DNA of 64,000 nt from JBQTIY01 sp052387675 (GTDB taxonomy: Bacteria; Planctomycetota; B15-G4). Below, piece by piece: positions 37,301 to 45,051 of this stretch; the stretch's first letter is position 1; each line of letters begins with the position of its first letter. Both the position numbers and the translations under genes were made by a program. The notes below the pieces were generated by a model, which was not told the origin of the DNA, made no database searches, and saw only the letters and a program-made list of their open reading frames with translations. The DNA is taken from the NCBI GenBank assembly GCA_052387675.1, contig JBQTIY010000009.1, positions 248,001-312,000 of the forward strand. Reading direction: 5' to 3'.

Positions 37301-37492
37301 GCCGAGATCCTGGATTTCAAGACCGGCGCGGGCAGCGGGCGCGCTCCCGAGGAGCGTGCGCGCGAGCACGTCGAGCAAATGCGCGCTTACTGCGCGGCCG
37401 TGGCGAAACGTTACGCGCTGCCGGCCGAGGCAGTCACGGCGCGCCTGCTCTTCGTCGACGCACGTCCCGTTGCGGACGTTTCCTGCACGTGA
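34310..37492 (+). CDS. UvrD-type helicase-nuclease (AddA/RecB-like)
   Basis: A 1060-residue protein. The SF1 helicase motifs are clear: ASAGSGKTYQLSE (Walker A), LLDEFQDTSRDQW (Walker B), FCVGDVKQAIYGWRGGDAE (motif III), VVTTYHQAKGLEYDAVLLPE (motif V) and GLYVAMTRAKRRLDL (motif VI). After a disordered Ser/Ala/Pro linker (about 800-890) comes a PD-(D/E)XK nuclease with GRIDRLVLWRRDG and AEILDFKTGAGSG. With the preceding gene it forms a complete AddAB-like pair for end resection and recombination. It starts inside the stop of its partner. The window shows no recC or recD. Confidence 0.85.
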   Translation: MSSPPVAAQMAPDIVLASAGSGKTYQLSECFVALLAAGVPPERILATSFTRKAAGEILQRVLERLAKAADQDAAQRALLAALMRELQRFEVRTLDSVFVSLAGQLGSAVGLAPGWTLVNDSELKRLQGAAVDAVLAETEPHELLPLLENWRSGSSSRSVHESLVQAFSGRARELFRSTPSAVWGGLPLPEGLSPAQQAQAIQALGKVNLPVTKKGQPDKNFAAGVERVLELAGDLDSLEGAKAFLLNGLVGKVLLEEVTYCTHPIEADLAEPVTLLAQSASRRIVEDLVGRGRALHRLLALHEQRWSEVQRRRRCHEFSDFPRLLADASADLGGEQASFLRGTPTEHLLLDEFQDTSRDQWSVLAPLADRIAAGRRGAFFCVGDVKQAIYGWRGGDAELLASMPARYGVKARRLDQSYRSAPAVLAAVNRVFTSLPTNTVIEDLALKDSLPEWVREFQAHTSALEPRPSGSVRLVCVPVKGRGAAAEQALARCLAERVVRLREEEPGWRVGVLVRRNKRIPGLLRELQRAGVPATGAGGQVLTDSPAVTQIVSLLHLADHPGDTQAAYHVAKSPLGPALGLAVNLEGASRLARRVRADLLARGYGPTLELYAATLRAGAECGDWDRLRLPQLVELGHAFDARPSRRPADFVAHVRTQRVEVPAGMEVVVTTYHQAKGLEYDAVLLPELDAALIGRFDPLLVGRGPGGAPTFIVPAPVKDIIARLPSLREAREAERAKGLEAQLCGLYVAMTRAKRRLDLIVPEEPSDKSVAALLCAALSPPPQLSEATLFENDGSSVAAASAAPSESPLPSLPAAGAAVPHIALRRGGAVRVRTRRSPSTQTPAEGAAPAESSSSTESNSPGAAALGADPNAAHADTGVARARGVMLHAWFERLAWLDEGQPSEAQLLAAGRQCAVREGCDLALVPRWLREWRELLQEPVLQRALSRATQQGPAGTLPDLRSEAPFAYLEGNSAEAALVIGRIDRLVLWRRDGIVVAAEILDFKTGAGSGRAPEERAREHVEQMRAYCAAVAKRYALPAEAVTARLLFVDARPVADVSCT

Positions 37493-37526
37493 GATTCTGA
37501 GCGCGACCGCGAGCCGGGGCGACTGT

Positions 37527-37532
37527 TAGAGT
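37527..37532 (+). promoter_or_regulatory. TAGAGT -10-like box close to start
   Basis: TAGAGTGGGCCGATG: the box is 6 nt from ATG 37539. Confidence 0.5.
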
Positions 37533-37538
37533 GGGCCG

Positions 37539-39818
37539 ATGAGCGCGCATCGCTGGCTCCGGCACACTGCAAGTCGGTCACTCGTAGGGAGGCTGGCGCT
37601 TACCGGAACTCTGGCGTCGGCGGGAACTCTGGCGCTTGCCGGGAGCCTCACCTTACTGGCCGCCGCGGGCTGTGGGCCCGAGGCGCCGCGCGGCCGCTTC
37701 GCCGTCGTGCAGCGAGACTTCACGTGGACGCGCCCGGCCAGCGCAGCCAGAGGGCCGGGGCCGTCCGACCGCGCTTGGCAGTTTGCCGAGCCGCAGCCCG
37801 ACTGGACCCTGACCCGCGGTGAAGCGAGCGTCGTGGAGGGGCGACTGCACATCTTCGGCGCGCCGAGCGCCACGCTGGTCGGCCCGGGCGTGGGAGTCAT
37901 TGACCGGGACGCCCTGCATGCGGTCATTGTGCGCGTGGAGGCGCGCTCGGCCGCGCGCCTGAGTCTGCAGTGGAGTGGCGGACTGCCCCTGGAGCTCGAG
38001 CTGCCCGCCTCGGCGGGCGCGGTCCAAGAGCACCGCGTCGAACTCGCTGATCTCTTCAGCGTGAGGTACGTCGCAGGCGCCCCGGATCTCACCCTGAATT
38101 TCACGGGCGTCGACGACGCCGCGGGCATGAGCGTGCAGCTCGAGAGTCTGAGATTCGTTTCGGACTACACCATCGATCCAGGAACGGAAGTGCCCACGCG
38201 GCCGATCGACCTGCGTGGCGTGAGGCGCCATGGCATGGTCTTGGCGCAGCCGGATGAGGTCCAGGCACTCATTCCCGCGCAGGCTGGCGATCGACTGCGC
38301 TTCGCGCTGAGCCTGGCCGGGGGCCGGCAGCCGGCGCAGTTGCGCGTGCGCGACGCCGACGGACGCCTCGCCGAGCAGCGCTTCGCCGTGCCGCTCGGCG
38401 GGCACTGGACGCCTTGGGTGCTCGAACTGCCGGCCGCGCCCGCGGCGCAAGGCCTGCGGCTCATCTTGGAAGTTGTCGACGCGGGCGACCCCGGAGCCGT
38501 TGTGCTGGTGGGCACGGTGCTGCTCATGCGCCGTGCGCCCGAGCCTGCCGGCAATCTCGTGCTCTACCTCGAGGACACGCTGCGACCGGATCGACTCAGC
38601 GTCTACGGGCACGATCGCGCGACGGACTCGCACCTGCAAACGCTCGCTGCGGCGGGTTTGCGCTTCGAGCGCGCTTGGAGCACCACCAACTGGACGCGTC
38701 CGGCGCTCAGCTCACTCATGACCGGCGTCGAGCCGGTGGTGCACGGCAATCGCTGGGTGAGCACGCGCGTGCCGGAATCTTTCGTGACGCTCGCGGAGGC
38801 CCTCGGCGAAGCCGGCTGGATCACGGCCTCCTTCGTGTCGAACCATCACGGCGGCTCGTGGCCCGGCCTCGATCAGGGCTTTGATCTGCACTTGGATCCC
38901 GAGGCGCTGGGCGCGGACGTGCTCAGCTCGACGCTGACCTCTGCGCTGATCCACGACCCGCTGTCAGAGTTCGTGAGCGAGCATCACGACGAGCAAGTCT
39001 TCGTCTTTGCGCACTCGCTCGACCCGCACGCGCCTTACGAACCCGGCGACGACACCTTGTCGCGCCTCGACGCCCTGGCGCCGGGTGGGCGCTTCCTCTC
39101 CGACGACGTCGTGCCGGGCACCGGCGCGGCGCTGCGCCTCTACGACGCCGAGATCCTGCACAACGATGACTCGCTCTCGCGCCTGGATACCGTGCTGGGC
39201 GGACTCAACCTGCGCGACGAGACGCTGGTTGCCTTCGTCTCGGACCACGGCGAGGCTTTTCTCGAGCACGGGCAGCTTGACCATCGTCAGACGCTGCACG
39301 AAGAAGAGGTGCGTGTGCCCTGGGTCATGCGCTGGCCGGGCCGGATCGGGCCGGGCCTCGTCCGCGACGATCCGGTGAGCCTGATCGATGTGGCGCCGAC
39401 ACTCGCGGGCTTGCTCGGCGTGCAGGCGCCAAGCGGCTGGGCCGGCCGCGATCTCTCAGCGCTCGCCCGTGCGGACGCGCCGCGCGTAACGCCCGAGCGC
39501 CTCTTCATCGAATCGCGCTGGGACCTTCCTAACGAGGCCGGCCTCGTCGGCTACGCGGCCGTCGTGGCTTGGCCCTTCAAGTTCATCGCTTCCGTGGACC
39601 TGCACGAGATTGTTCTGCCGATCGGCTTCTACGATCTCTCCGTCGATCCGGGCGAGCGCGTGAATCTTTTGGGCACTCCGCAGTCCGCGGCCGCCGTGGC
39701 CGATTTGCTCGAGGCCGTCAAGGAGCGGCAGCGCACTGCCGCCGGCGAACCTATCAGTGACGACGAACTGCCGCCGGCGCTCCTCGAGCGTATGAAGCAG
39801 CTCGGCTACGTGCGCTAA
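37539..39818 (+). CDS. Sulfatase-like (alkaline phosphatase superfamily) lipoprotein
   Basis: A 759-residue protein. The N-terminal signal is built of degenerate repeats (LALTGTLASAGTLALAGSL) ending in the lipobox-like LLAAAGC. Residues about 45-335 are beta-rich. The sulfatase domain starts at NLVLYLEDTLRPDRLSVYGH with Asp346 as a likely metal ligand, and FVSDHGEAFLEHGQLDH supplies the later metal ligands. The nucleophile region reads STTNWTRPALSSLMTG: Thr386 stands where sulfatases have the Cys or Ser that becomes formylglycine, and the CxPxR motif is absent. It is therefore probably not a true sulfatase. A Thr nucleophile suggests a phosphodiesterase or phosphoethanolamine transferase-like reaction in the periplasm. 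Confidence 0.75.
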   Translation: MSAHRWLRHTASRSLVGRLALTGTLASAGTLALAGSLTLLAAAGCGPEAPRGRFAVVQRDFTWTRPASAARGPGPSDRAWQFAEPQPDWTLTRGEASVVEGRLHIFGAPSATLVGPGVGVIDRDALHAVIVRVEARSAARLSLQWSGGLPLELELPASAGAVQEHRVELADLFSVRYVAGAPDLTLNFTGVDDAAGMSVQLESLRFVSDYTIDPGTEVPTRPIDLRGVRRHGMVLAQPDEVQALIPAQAGDRLRFALSLAGGRQPAQLRVRDADGRLAEQRFAVPLGGHWTPWVLELPAAPAAQGLRLILEVVDAGDPGAVVLVGTVLLMRRAPEPAGNLVLYLEDTLRPDRLSVYGHDRATDSHLQTLAAAGLRFERAWSTTNWTRPALSSLMTGVEPVVHGNRWVSTRVPESFVTLAEALGEAGWITASFVSNHHGGSWPGLDQGFDLHLDPEALGADVLSSTLTSALIHDPLSEFVSEHHDEQVFVFAHSLDPHAPYEPGDDTLSRLDALAPGGRFLSDDVVPGTGAALRLYDAEILHNDDSLSRLDTVLGGLNLRDETLVAFVSDHGEAFLEHGQLDHRQTLHEEEVRVPWVMRWPGRIGPGLVRDDPVSLIDVAPTLAGLLGVQAPSGWAGRDLSALARADAPRVTPERLFIESRWDLPNEAGLVGYAAVVAWPFKFIASVDLHEIVLPIGFYDLSVDPGERVNLLGTPQSAAAVADLLEAVKERQRTAAGEPISDDELPPALLERMKQLGYVR

Positions 39819-39945
39819 AAGCGCGACGGACCGAGGCAATCGCAGGCTGCCCGCACCTGGCTATCTACTCGCAACGAGCGATGGCGAGCGAATCGGCCAA
39901 TAGTTAGGATGGCATGTCATCTTCAAGTCCGTCTGCTAGGAGAAC

Positions 39946-41865
39946 GTGGGAACTTCCGTGGCTGGCAGACGCGCCCAAAGTAGCTTGATGTTCGTCATGC
40001 TTCTGGCGGCATTGCTAGCACTCTTGATGACATGGACGGGGATGGCTGAGGACGAGGACTCAGCACATGAGTTCCGGCAACCGGGGCTGCTTAACCCTGA
40101 GCTGGCCAACCCTCCTGTGTTTCTTGATGGCACGGTCAGCGGTGTGCCGCCGAGCGTCGGCTTGCCTTCGGCCCTGCAGCCTGAGATCTCAGGCCCGCAG
40201 TGGCTCTCGTTTCGGTGGGCGGAAGCGCCGGAGTCGTCCATTCGCGCCAAGCTAGGACTCCATGTCAAGATTCGAGAGTCTGTGGACTTGGGCGAGCGGG
40301 ATGAGAGCGGCGAAAACTGGCTAGCCAAGGATGAGCAGCTCAATCAGGGCCCGTCAGGGATCGCGGGCGCTTTGATGTGGGTTGACCGGGTGCCAGAGAC
40401 AGGTCATGCCGAGTGGCAGCTCAACCTGGGATCAATACAACTTGGGGCGGACGAGTTTCCACTTCCCGGCGACGACTTCGAGGTCTCCTTCAAGGCGTCG
40501 GACTGGCCAACTCTGGAAGTTGCAGTGAGGACTGAGCACGGCGCACCCATTGAAGGAGCCACCGTCTTGCTAGGACTCACGTTGGGCAGTCGGCGCGAGC
40601 AGTTGACCGAGCTAACTGACATCGATGGTTTGGCCCGCTTTGCGCCATTGCCACCTCAGTGTGCCTATCGTTGCGAAGCGAAGGCGCCGGGCTACGCAGC
40701 CAGGCTTTCTCAAGAGATCATCTTCTCGCCGACAGAGCGACATGTGCGAATCATCCTCAGCCTGAATCCAGCGGTACGGGTTGCTGGCCAAGTCGTAAGT
40801 GCGCAGGGGGGGCCTGCAGCCGCGTGCCCAGTTCGCCTCGAAGTGGCAGGTTGCATCCTCGACGTCGTCGCCAATGCACTGGGTCGTTTTGAGTTCGAAG
40901 CGGCTGAAGTCGGCCCTGCCCGGCTGACCACGCGGTCAGCCCACGAGGCAAACATTTCCCAGTCCATCGTTATTGAGGAAGGAAATCCTGCCTACGTTCT
41001 CCGATTACAACGCGGGTGGGATGTGACGGGTTCTGTCATCGGCCCAGCAGGGGAACCCGTGGTCGGAACGCCTGTCCTCGTGGAGGCGGGTAAGTATGGG
41101 TCAAACGGCGCTCACTTCTCTCGCCGAACTACAGATACAGACGAACGAGGGCAGTTTCGAGTCGGTCCCATGCCAGAAGAGCCAGTCGACGTTACTGCAG
41201 TCCTCTTCAACGTGAGCACTCGTGTCGAAGTCGAAGCGGAGTGTCAACTCGCTGTACCTGGCCGAAGCGTCCTACGCGTACCGCTCGTCCTTAAAGACTC
41301 CACAACGGGCCTGCCAATCACAGGGATCGTGCGAGGATCCATCAAGAGCGGGTCCACAATTTCTGGGTCCTCAGTCAAGCGCGTCGACGCGGCAGGACGC
41401 GTGACAGTGTCGGGAATGGCCGCAACCGATAGCGTCGCCCAAGTTCTGATTGCGTCTGCCGGGTACGAATCCGTCAGTGTTGCAGTGCCGGGCGGAGATC
41501 ATGTACAGCCCATGGAGGTATCGCTACACCGGTCAGAGGACACCTATCTCGTTTCTAGCACGATCGATGGAGTTGCAGTGTCCGACGTCCATGTACGATT
41601 GACATGGCCGGCGTCTGAATTAGTCGGCGAAGTTCCGCTTAAGGACATGGCCTACACGAGCGGACAATCGCCAAGCGATGCTCATCAAGCGATGCTGAGC
41701 GGATCTACGAATGCTGACGGGCTCTGGCTTCTCGACAACACTCTCCCGACCTCTACTCAGTATCTTGCAACACGCGATGGCTATTATCCGAGCGCAGGAG
41801 GGATTGATAAGATCAGGACCGGTCCAGTTGTGATTCAGCTACAGCCGGTAGGGTCATCATGGTGA
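39946..41865 (+). CDS. Secreted protein with repeated carboxypeptidase-regulatory-like domains
   Basis: A 639-residue protein with an N-terminal signal (SLMFVMLLAALLALLMTWTG). From about residue 185 it shows four or five CarboxypepD_reg-like beta-sandwich repeats, for example LEVAVRTEHGAPIEGATVLLG with TDIDGLARFAPLP, VAGQVVSAQGGPAAACPVRLE and VTGSVIGPAGEPVVGTPVLVE with TDERGQFRVGPMP. Such domains are surface or adhesion modules. GTG 39946 is preceded by AGGAG at only 3 nt, so ATG 39988, which opens the hydrophobic core, is a possible start. Codon use is clearly less G+C-rich than in neighbours on both sides, which suggests acquisition. The next small gene overlaps its end by 7 nt. Confidence 0.7.
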   Translation: MGTSVAGRRAQSSLMFVMLLAALLALLMTWTGMAEDEDSAHEFRQPGLLNPELANPPVFLDGTVSGVPPSVGLPSALQPEISGPQWLSFRWAEAPESSIRAKLGLHVKIRESVDLGERDESGENWLAKDEQLNQGPSGIAGALMWVDRVPETGHAEWQLNLGSIQLGADEFPLPGDDFEVSFKASDWPTLEVAVRTEHGAPIEGATVLLGLTLGSRREQLTELTDIDGLARFAPLPPQCAYRCEAKAPGYAARLSQEIIFSPTERHVRIILSLNPAVRVAGQVVSAQGGPAAACPVRLEVAGCILDVVANALGRFEFEAAEVGPARLTTRSAHEANISQSIVIEEGNPAYVLRLQRGWDVTGSVIGPAGEPVVGTPVLVEAGKYGSNGAHFSRRTTDTDERGQFRVGPMPEEPVDVTAVLFNVSTRVEVEAECQLAVPGRSVLRVPLVLKDSTTGLPITGIVRGSIKSGSTISGSSVKRVDAAGRVTVSGMAATDSVAQVLIASAGYESVSVAVPGGDHVQPMEVSLHRSEDTYLVSSTIDGVAVSDVHVRLTWPASELVGEVPLKDMAYTSGQSPSDAHQAMLSGSTNADGLWLLDNTLPTSTQYLATRDGYYPSAGGIDKIRTGPVVIQLQPVGSSW

Positions 41866-42292
41866 GCAAGGGAACTGCTGTGCAGTGCATTGCGATTGCC
41901 GCGGCGATAGCGGGAATGTTCGGTTGCAGTGCGAATCACCATCTCTTCTCTGTCTGCTGATCGCGTCGCCCCCGGTTGACGAATGCAGTTCTTACGTGCT
42001 CGTTTCTGAAGGCGGGTTCGCGGATGTGATCTGTTATGGAACGTGCCCGGCAGAGGTCGAGTGCGTCGTAGAAGTGCTGACAGGTCAGCACACCGGTATC
42101 ACGATTGAGTTCTGCCGTTGCGAGTCAGGACAGGCCAACTACTGCGCCGGAGCAATCACGACCATTCCCAATCCGCCAGGTCCACCGAGCGTGCTTCTCG
42201 GGTGCGTCTCCCGAGGCTGCGACGAGTGTGTCACTGGGATCTCGTATCCGACGAGCGGCGGCACCATGTATATCTGCGACTGCTTGGACTGA
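41859..42292 (+). pseudogene. Cys-rich small lipoprotein, frameshifted after the signal peptide
   Basis: ATG 41859 overlaps the previous stop (ATGGTGA) and encodes a lipoprotein signal, VQCIAIAAAIAGMFGCS, but this frame stops at 41958-41960 after 33 residues. A second frame, open from GTG 41885 to 42292, carries the body: about 100 residues with many cysteines (ECSSYVLVSEGGFADVICYGTCPAEVECVV, then FCRCESG, SRGCDECV and ICDCLD). The signal and the body make one sensible protein if the frame changes between about 41900 and 41958. It may be a genuine pseudogene, a sequencing indel or a recoding site. There is no long homopolymer at the junction. The body alone, from GTG 41885, would lack an export signal. 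Function unknown. Confidence 0.5.
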
Positions 42293-42322
42293 CGTCCGGT
42301 CGATTGAAACGTGGGGCAGAGC

Positions 42323-42346
42323 ACCGCTCACGCTGAGGTGAGCGGT
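42323..42346. terminator. Bidirectional hairpin between convergent genes
   Basis: ACCGCTCAC-GCTGAG-GTGAGCGGT forms a perfect 9-bp stem with a 6-nt loop, 31 nt after the Cys-rich frame and touching the stop codon of the convergent protease gene. No T-run follows on either strand. Confidence 0.6.
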
Positions 42347-44196
42347 CAGTAGATCACCCACGAGTTCACGATGTTGCTCGCGTGCGCCGTGGGGCCGTCG
42401 AGCGTAACGACCTGACTCCAGAAGAGTAGGCCCGCGGCGGAGGCCGGCAGAGTGAGGCTCAAGCCGCCGATTCCGGCCGCGTTGAGCGGCGCACTGCTGA
42501 GGATCAAGTTCGTGGCGAGCACGCTCTGGCCCTGGTAGGTGAAGGTGACGTGGGTGAGGCCGAGAATGAGCAGGGCGGGGTCGTTGGCGCCGCCGCCGTA
42601 GCTCCAGTTGAAGGCCTGCGAGGTGAAGCCGAGCGTGCCGGCCACGAGCACGGGCGGATTCGTTTCTGTGTAGGTCAAGGTGATGGGGTTGCTGTTGCCG
42701 CCGGGATTGACCACGCGCACCGACACGCCGCCGAGCGCGGCGGCCGGCGGGGGCAGCAGCGTGACCGTGGTGGAGTTCACGACCGTGACGCCGGCGCCGA
42801 CGGGCACCAGCGTTGCGCCCACGAGCACGCCCGAGACCTCTTGGAAGCCGGTGCCCTTGACGGTCACGCTCACCGGATCAAAGGCCTGTACTGACGATGG
42901 GTTGAGCAGCGTGAGCGTGGCCGCCGGCGGCGGCACCGCGCTGCTGAGGCAGCTCACCGAGGCCTTCTTGGCCAGGATCTGGGCCTGCTCGCCGACGCCG
43001 AAGGACGTCAGGCTGCCAGTGCAGCCGCCCAGGCCCGAGCACATGATCTTGCAGTCGGAGGCGCCGTCGCAGTGCTGCGCCGACCAGTTGTGGCCCAGCT
43101 CGTGCGCGGTGAGGCCCACGCGGCTGGTGTAGCTGCCGCTGAACTTGCTCTGCGAGAGGCCGTAGGCGGAGTTCTTGTTGCAGATCACCGAGAGCTGCGC
43201 GATGCCGATGATCGAGCCATCGATGTTCTTGCCGGTGAAGAGGTGCGCCACGTCGCGCACGATGGCCTGCTGGCTGCTGTTCCAGTGGCTGGAGAACTGG
43301 TTGAGCAGGCCGCCCGCGTCGCTGGTGGTGTAGGGATCGGGCTCGGCCGTGCGCACGAGCGTCGTGGTGATCTCGTACTGAATGCCCACGTTGCTCTGGT
43401 AGATCGCCTCGACGCCGTTGAGCACATTCTCAATGTCGTTCTGCGTGTTGACCGTCGAGCTGCTGTTGGACTGGTAATACTCGAAGTCCGCGTCGCAGGC
43501 GATCTGGCAGACCATGTCGGCCGGGCCGCCGTCGCCGGGGCCGGAGCTCGGCGGACCGGGCAGGTCACGGACGAGCGACTCGGCCACGCCGCAGCGCCAG
43601 GCGGCTGGCAGCGAGTTGCCGGCGTCGTAGACCACGTGCAGCGCGCGCTCGACGCCCGGCTGCAGCGCCGAGAGCGGCTGCACACCGTGCACGGGCTGGT
43701 CGGGGGCGAGGCGCACCAGCGCGCTGAGCTGTCCATCGATGAGCGAGCCGGCCACGATGCTGCCGGCGATGACGCCGCCCTCCGTGCGGGCCACGACGCC
43801 GCGGTAAGTGGCGGGCGGCGGCACGGTCTCAGCGACGTAGGAACCGTCGGCGAGCTGGGCCATGAGTTGGAAGCCCGGCGCACGCAGCGAGATGGGTTCG
43901 AGCAGCAGCACGCGCTCACTGCCCGCAAGGCGCAGCGTCACGGCAAAGGGCTCGCCGGCGGCATAGGGCAGGCTCAAGGACTGCACGTCGGCCTCGCTCA
44001 CCGAGAGGGCCAAAGTCGCAGCGGCCGGAGCGGGCTGGGCGGTCGTCTCAAGTGCAGGCAGGCTGGGCACAGCTTGCGCCACTGCGCGCGGCGAGAGCGT
44101 CGCGCCGAGCAGCCCGGCGTACAGAGCCGCGAGCAGCACCGGCAGGCCGGCCGTTGAGAGTTTGGACAGAGTGCGACCGAGGGGGGCATAAATCAT
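42346..44196 (-). CDS. Secreted reprolysin-like zinc metalloprotease (M12-type) with IPT/TIG domain
   Basis: A 616-residue protein with a signal peptide (LPVLLAALYAGLLGATLSPRAVAQ), a pro-region to about residue 205 and a catalytic domain containing the metzincin zinc motif HELGHNWSAQHCD (His365, Glu366, His369, His375). IMCSGLGGC just after gives a plausible Met-turn. Next comes an IPT/TIG Ig-like domain (LNPSSVQAFDPVSVTVKGTGF to VRVVNPGGNSNPITLTY) and a beta-rich C-terminal module shared in style with other secreted proteins in the window. ATG 44196 begins the signal peptide. Sequence upstream in the frame is the antisense of the nitroreductase gene. Family placement is secure and the substrate unknown. 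Confidence 0.85.
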   Translation of the reverse strand: MIYAPLGRTLSKLSTAGLPVLLAALYAGLLGATLSPRAVAQAVPSLPALETTAQPAPAAATLALSVSEADVQSLSLPYAAGEPFAVTLRLAGSERVLLLEPISLRAPGFQLMAQLADGSYVAETVPPPATYRGVVARTEGGVIAGSIVAGSLIDGQLSALVRLAPDQPVHGVQPLSALQPGVERALHVVYDAGNSLPAAWRCGVAESLVRDLPGPPSSGPGDGGPADMVCQIACDADFEYYQSNSSSTVNTQNDIENVLNGVEAIYQSNVGIQYEITTTLVRTAEPDPYTTSDAGGLLNQFSSHWNSSQQAIVRDVAHLFTGKNIDGSIIGIAQLSVICNKNSAYGLSQSKFSGSYTSRVGLTAHELGHNWSAQHCDGASDCKIMCSGLGGCTGSLTSFGVGEQAQILAKKASVSCLSSAVPPPAATLTLLNPSSVQAFDPVSVTVKGTGFQEVSGVLVGATLVPVGAGVTVVNSTTVTLLPPPAAALGGVSVRVVNPGGNSNPITLTYTETNPPVLVAGTLGFTSQAFNWSYGGGANDPALLILGLTHVTFTYQGQSVLATNLILSSAPLNAAGIGGLSLTLPASAAGLLFWSQVVTLDGPTAHASNIVNSWVIY

Positions 44197-44279
44197 GGCG
44201 GGAGGTATCCGTTCAGGACTGATTCGGGCAGCCCTGCCGAGGAGAGAGAGCCGCGAGTTCGGGGCGCGGCCGGCGCATC

Positions 44280-44975
44280 CTAACAGCCCTCGGCCTGCCC
44301 GTGGGCCTTTCCGTCGCCCCAGATCAGAACTTCGTTCAGCGGCTTGCGCAGCAGGGCGGCCGCCGGCACACGGCAGCCCTGCGCCGGATAGCCCACCGGG
44401 ATGAGCAGAAAAGCGCGCTCGTGCGCCGGGCGCCCCAGCACTTCGGCGAGAAATCCCATGGGCGAGGGCGTGTGGGTGAGCGTGGCGAGGCCGGCGTGCT
44501 GCGCGGCCGCGAGGAACAGTCCGGCGGCGATGCCCACCGACTCGCTCGGGTAGTAGACCGCGCCGCCGTCGTCCCCCTGCGTGAGCTTGAAGAGCACGAC
44601 GAGCCACGGCGCCACTTCCAAGAACTCCTTGTGCTCGTCGGTGCCGAGCGGCGCCAGATCGGCGAGCCAGCGCGCGCCGGCGCGACTGGAGTAGAAGGCG
44701 CGTTCCTCGGCTTCGGCGGCGAGCCGGATGCGGCGTTTCAGGGCCGGCTCCTCCACGCAGACAAAGCGCCAAGGCTGCTTGTTTGCGCCGGAGGGTGCCG
44801 TTCCCGCACAGCGCACCAGCCACTCGATGGTCTGCCGCGAGACAGGCCGGTCGGAGAATTCACGCACGGATCGACGGCGGCGCATGACTTCGTAGAAAGC
44901 CTGGGCCGCGTCGTCGGCGGACAGCGACGGCTCGTAGCGCTCGGAATAGGGCACGAAGTGGGCGGGGCTCGACAT
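44280..44975 (-). CDS. Nitroreductase family flavoprotein, iodotyrosine-deiodinase-like
   Basis: A 231-residue protein. RRRRSVREFSDRPVSRQTIEWLVRCAGTAPSGANKQPWRF is the FMN-binding N-terminal motif of the nitroreductase fold. The active-site lid region PWLVVLFKL and the C-terminal LLRKPLNEVLIWG resemble bacterial homologues of iodotyrosine deiodinase. Members use NAD(P)H-reduced FMN. The natural substrate in bacteria is uncertain and could be a halogenated aromatic. Its stop is 84 nt upstream of the protease start on the same strand. ATG 44975 is the first in frame. Confidence 0.75.
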   Translation of the reverse strand: MSSPAHFVPYSERYEPSLSADDAAQAFYEVMRRRRSVREFSDRPVSRQTIEWLVRCAGTAPSGANKQPWRFVCVEEPALKRRIRLAAEAEERAFYSSRAGARWLADLAPLGTDEHKEFLEVAPWLVVLFKLTQGDDGGAVYYPSESVGIAAGLFLAAAQHAGLATLTHTPSPMGFLAEVLGRPAHERAFLLIPVGYPAQGCRVPAAALLRKPLNEVLIWGDGKAHGQAEGC

Positions 44976-45051
44976 GCCACGAGGTTATCCTCCTGCCTCG
45001 GGAGATCGGCCAGAGTGCCGGTCCGGTTCCGTTCTTTTGGGAGGCTGTGAG

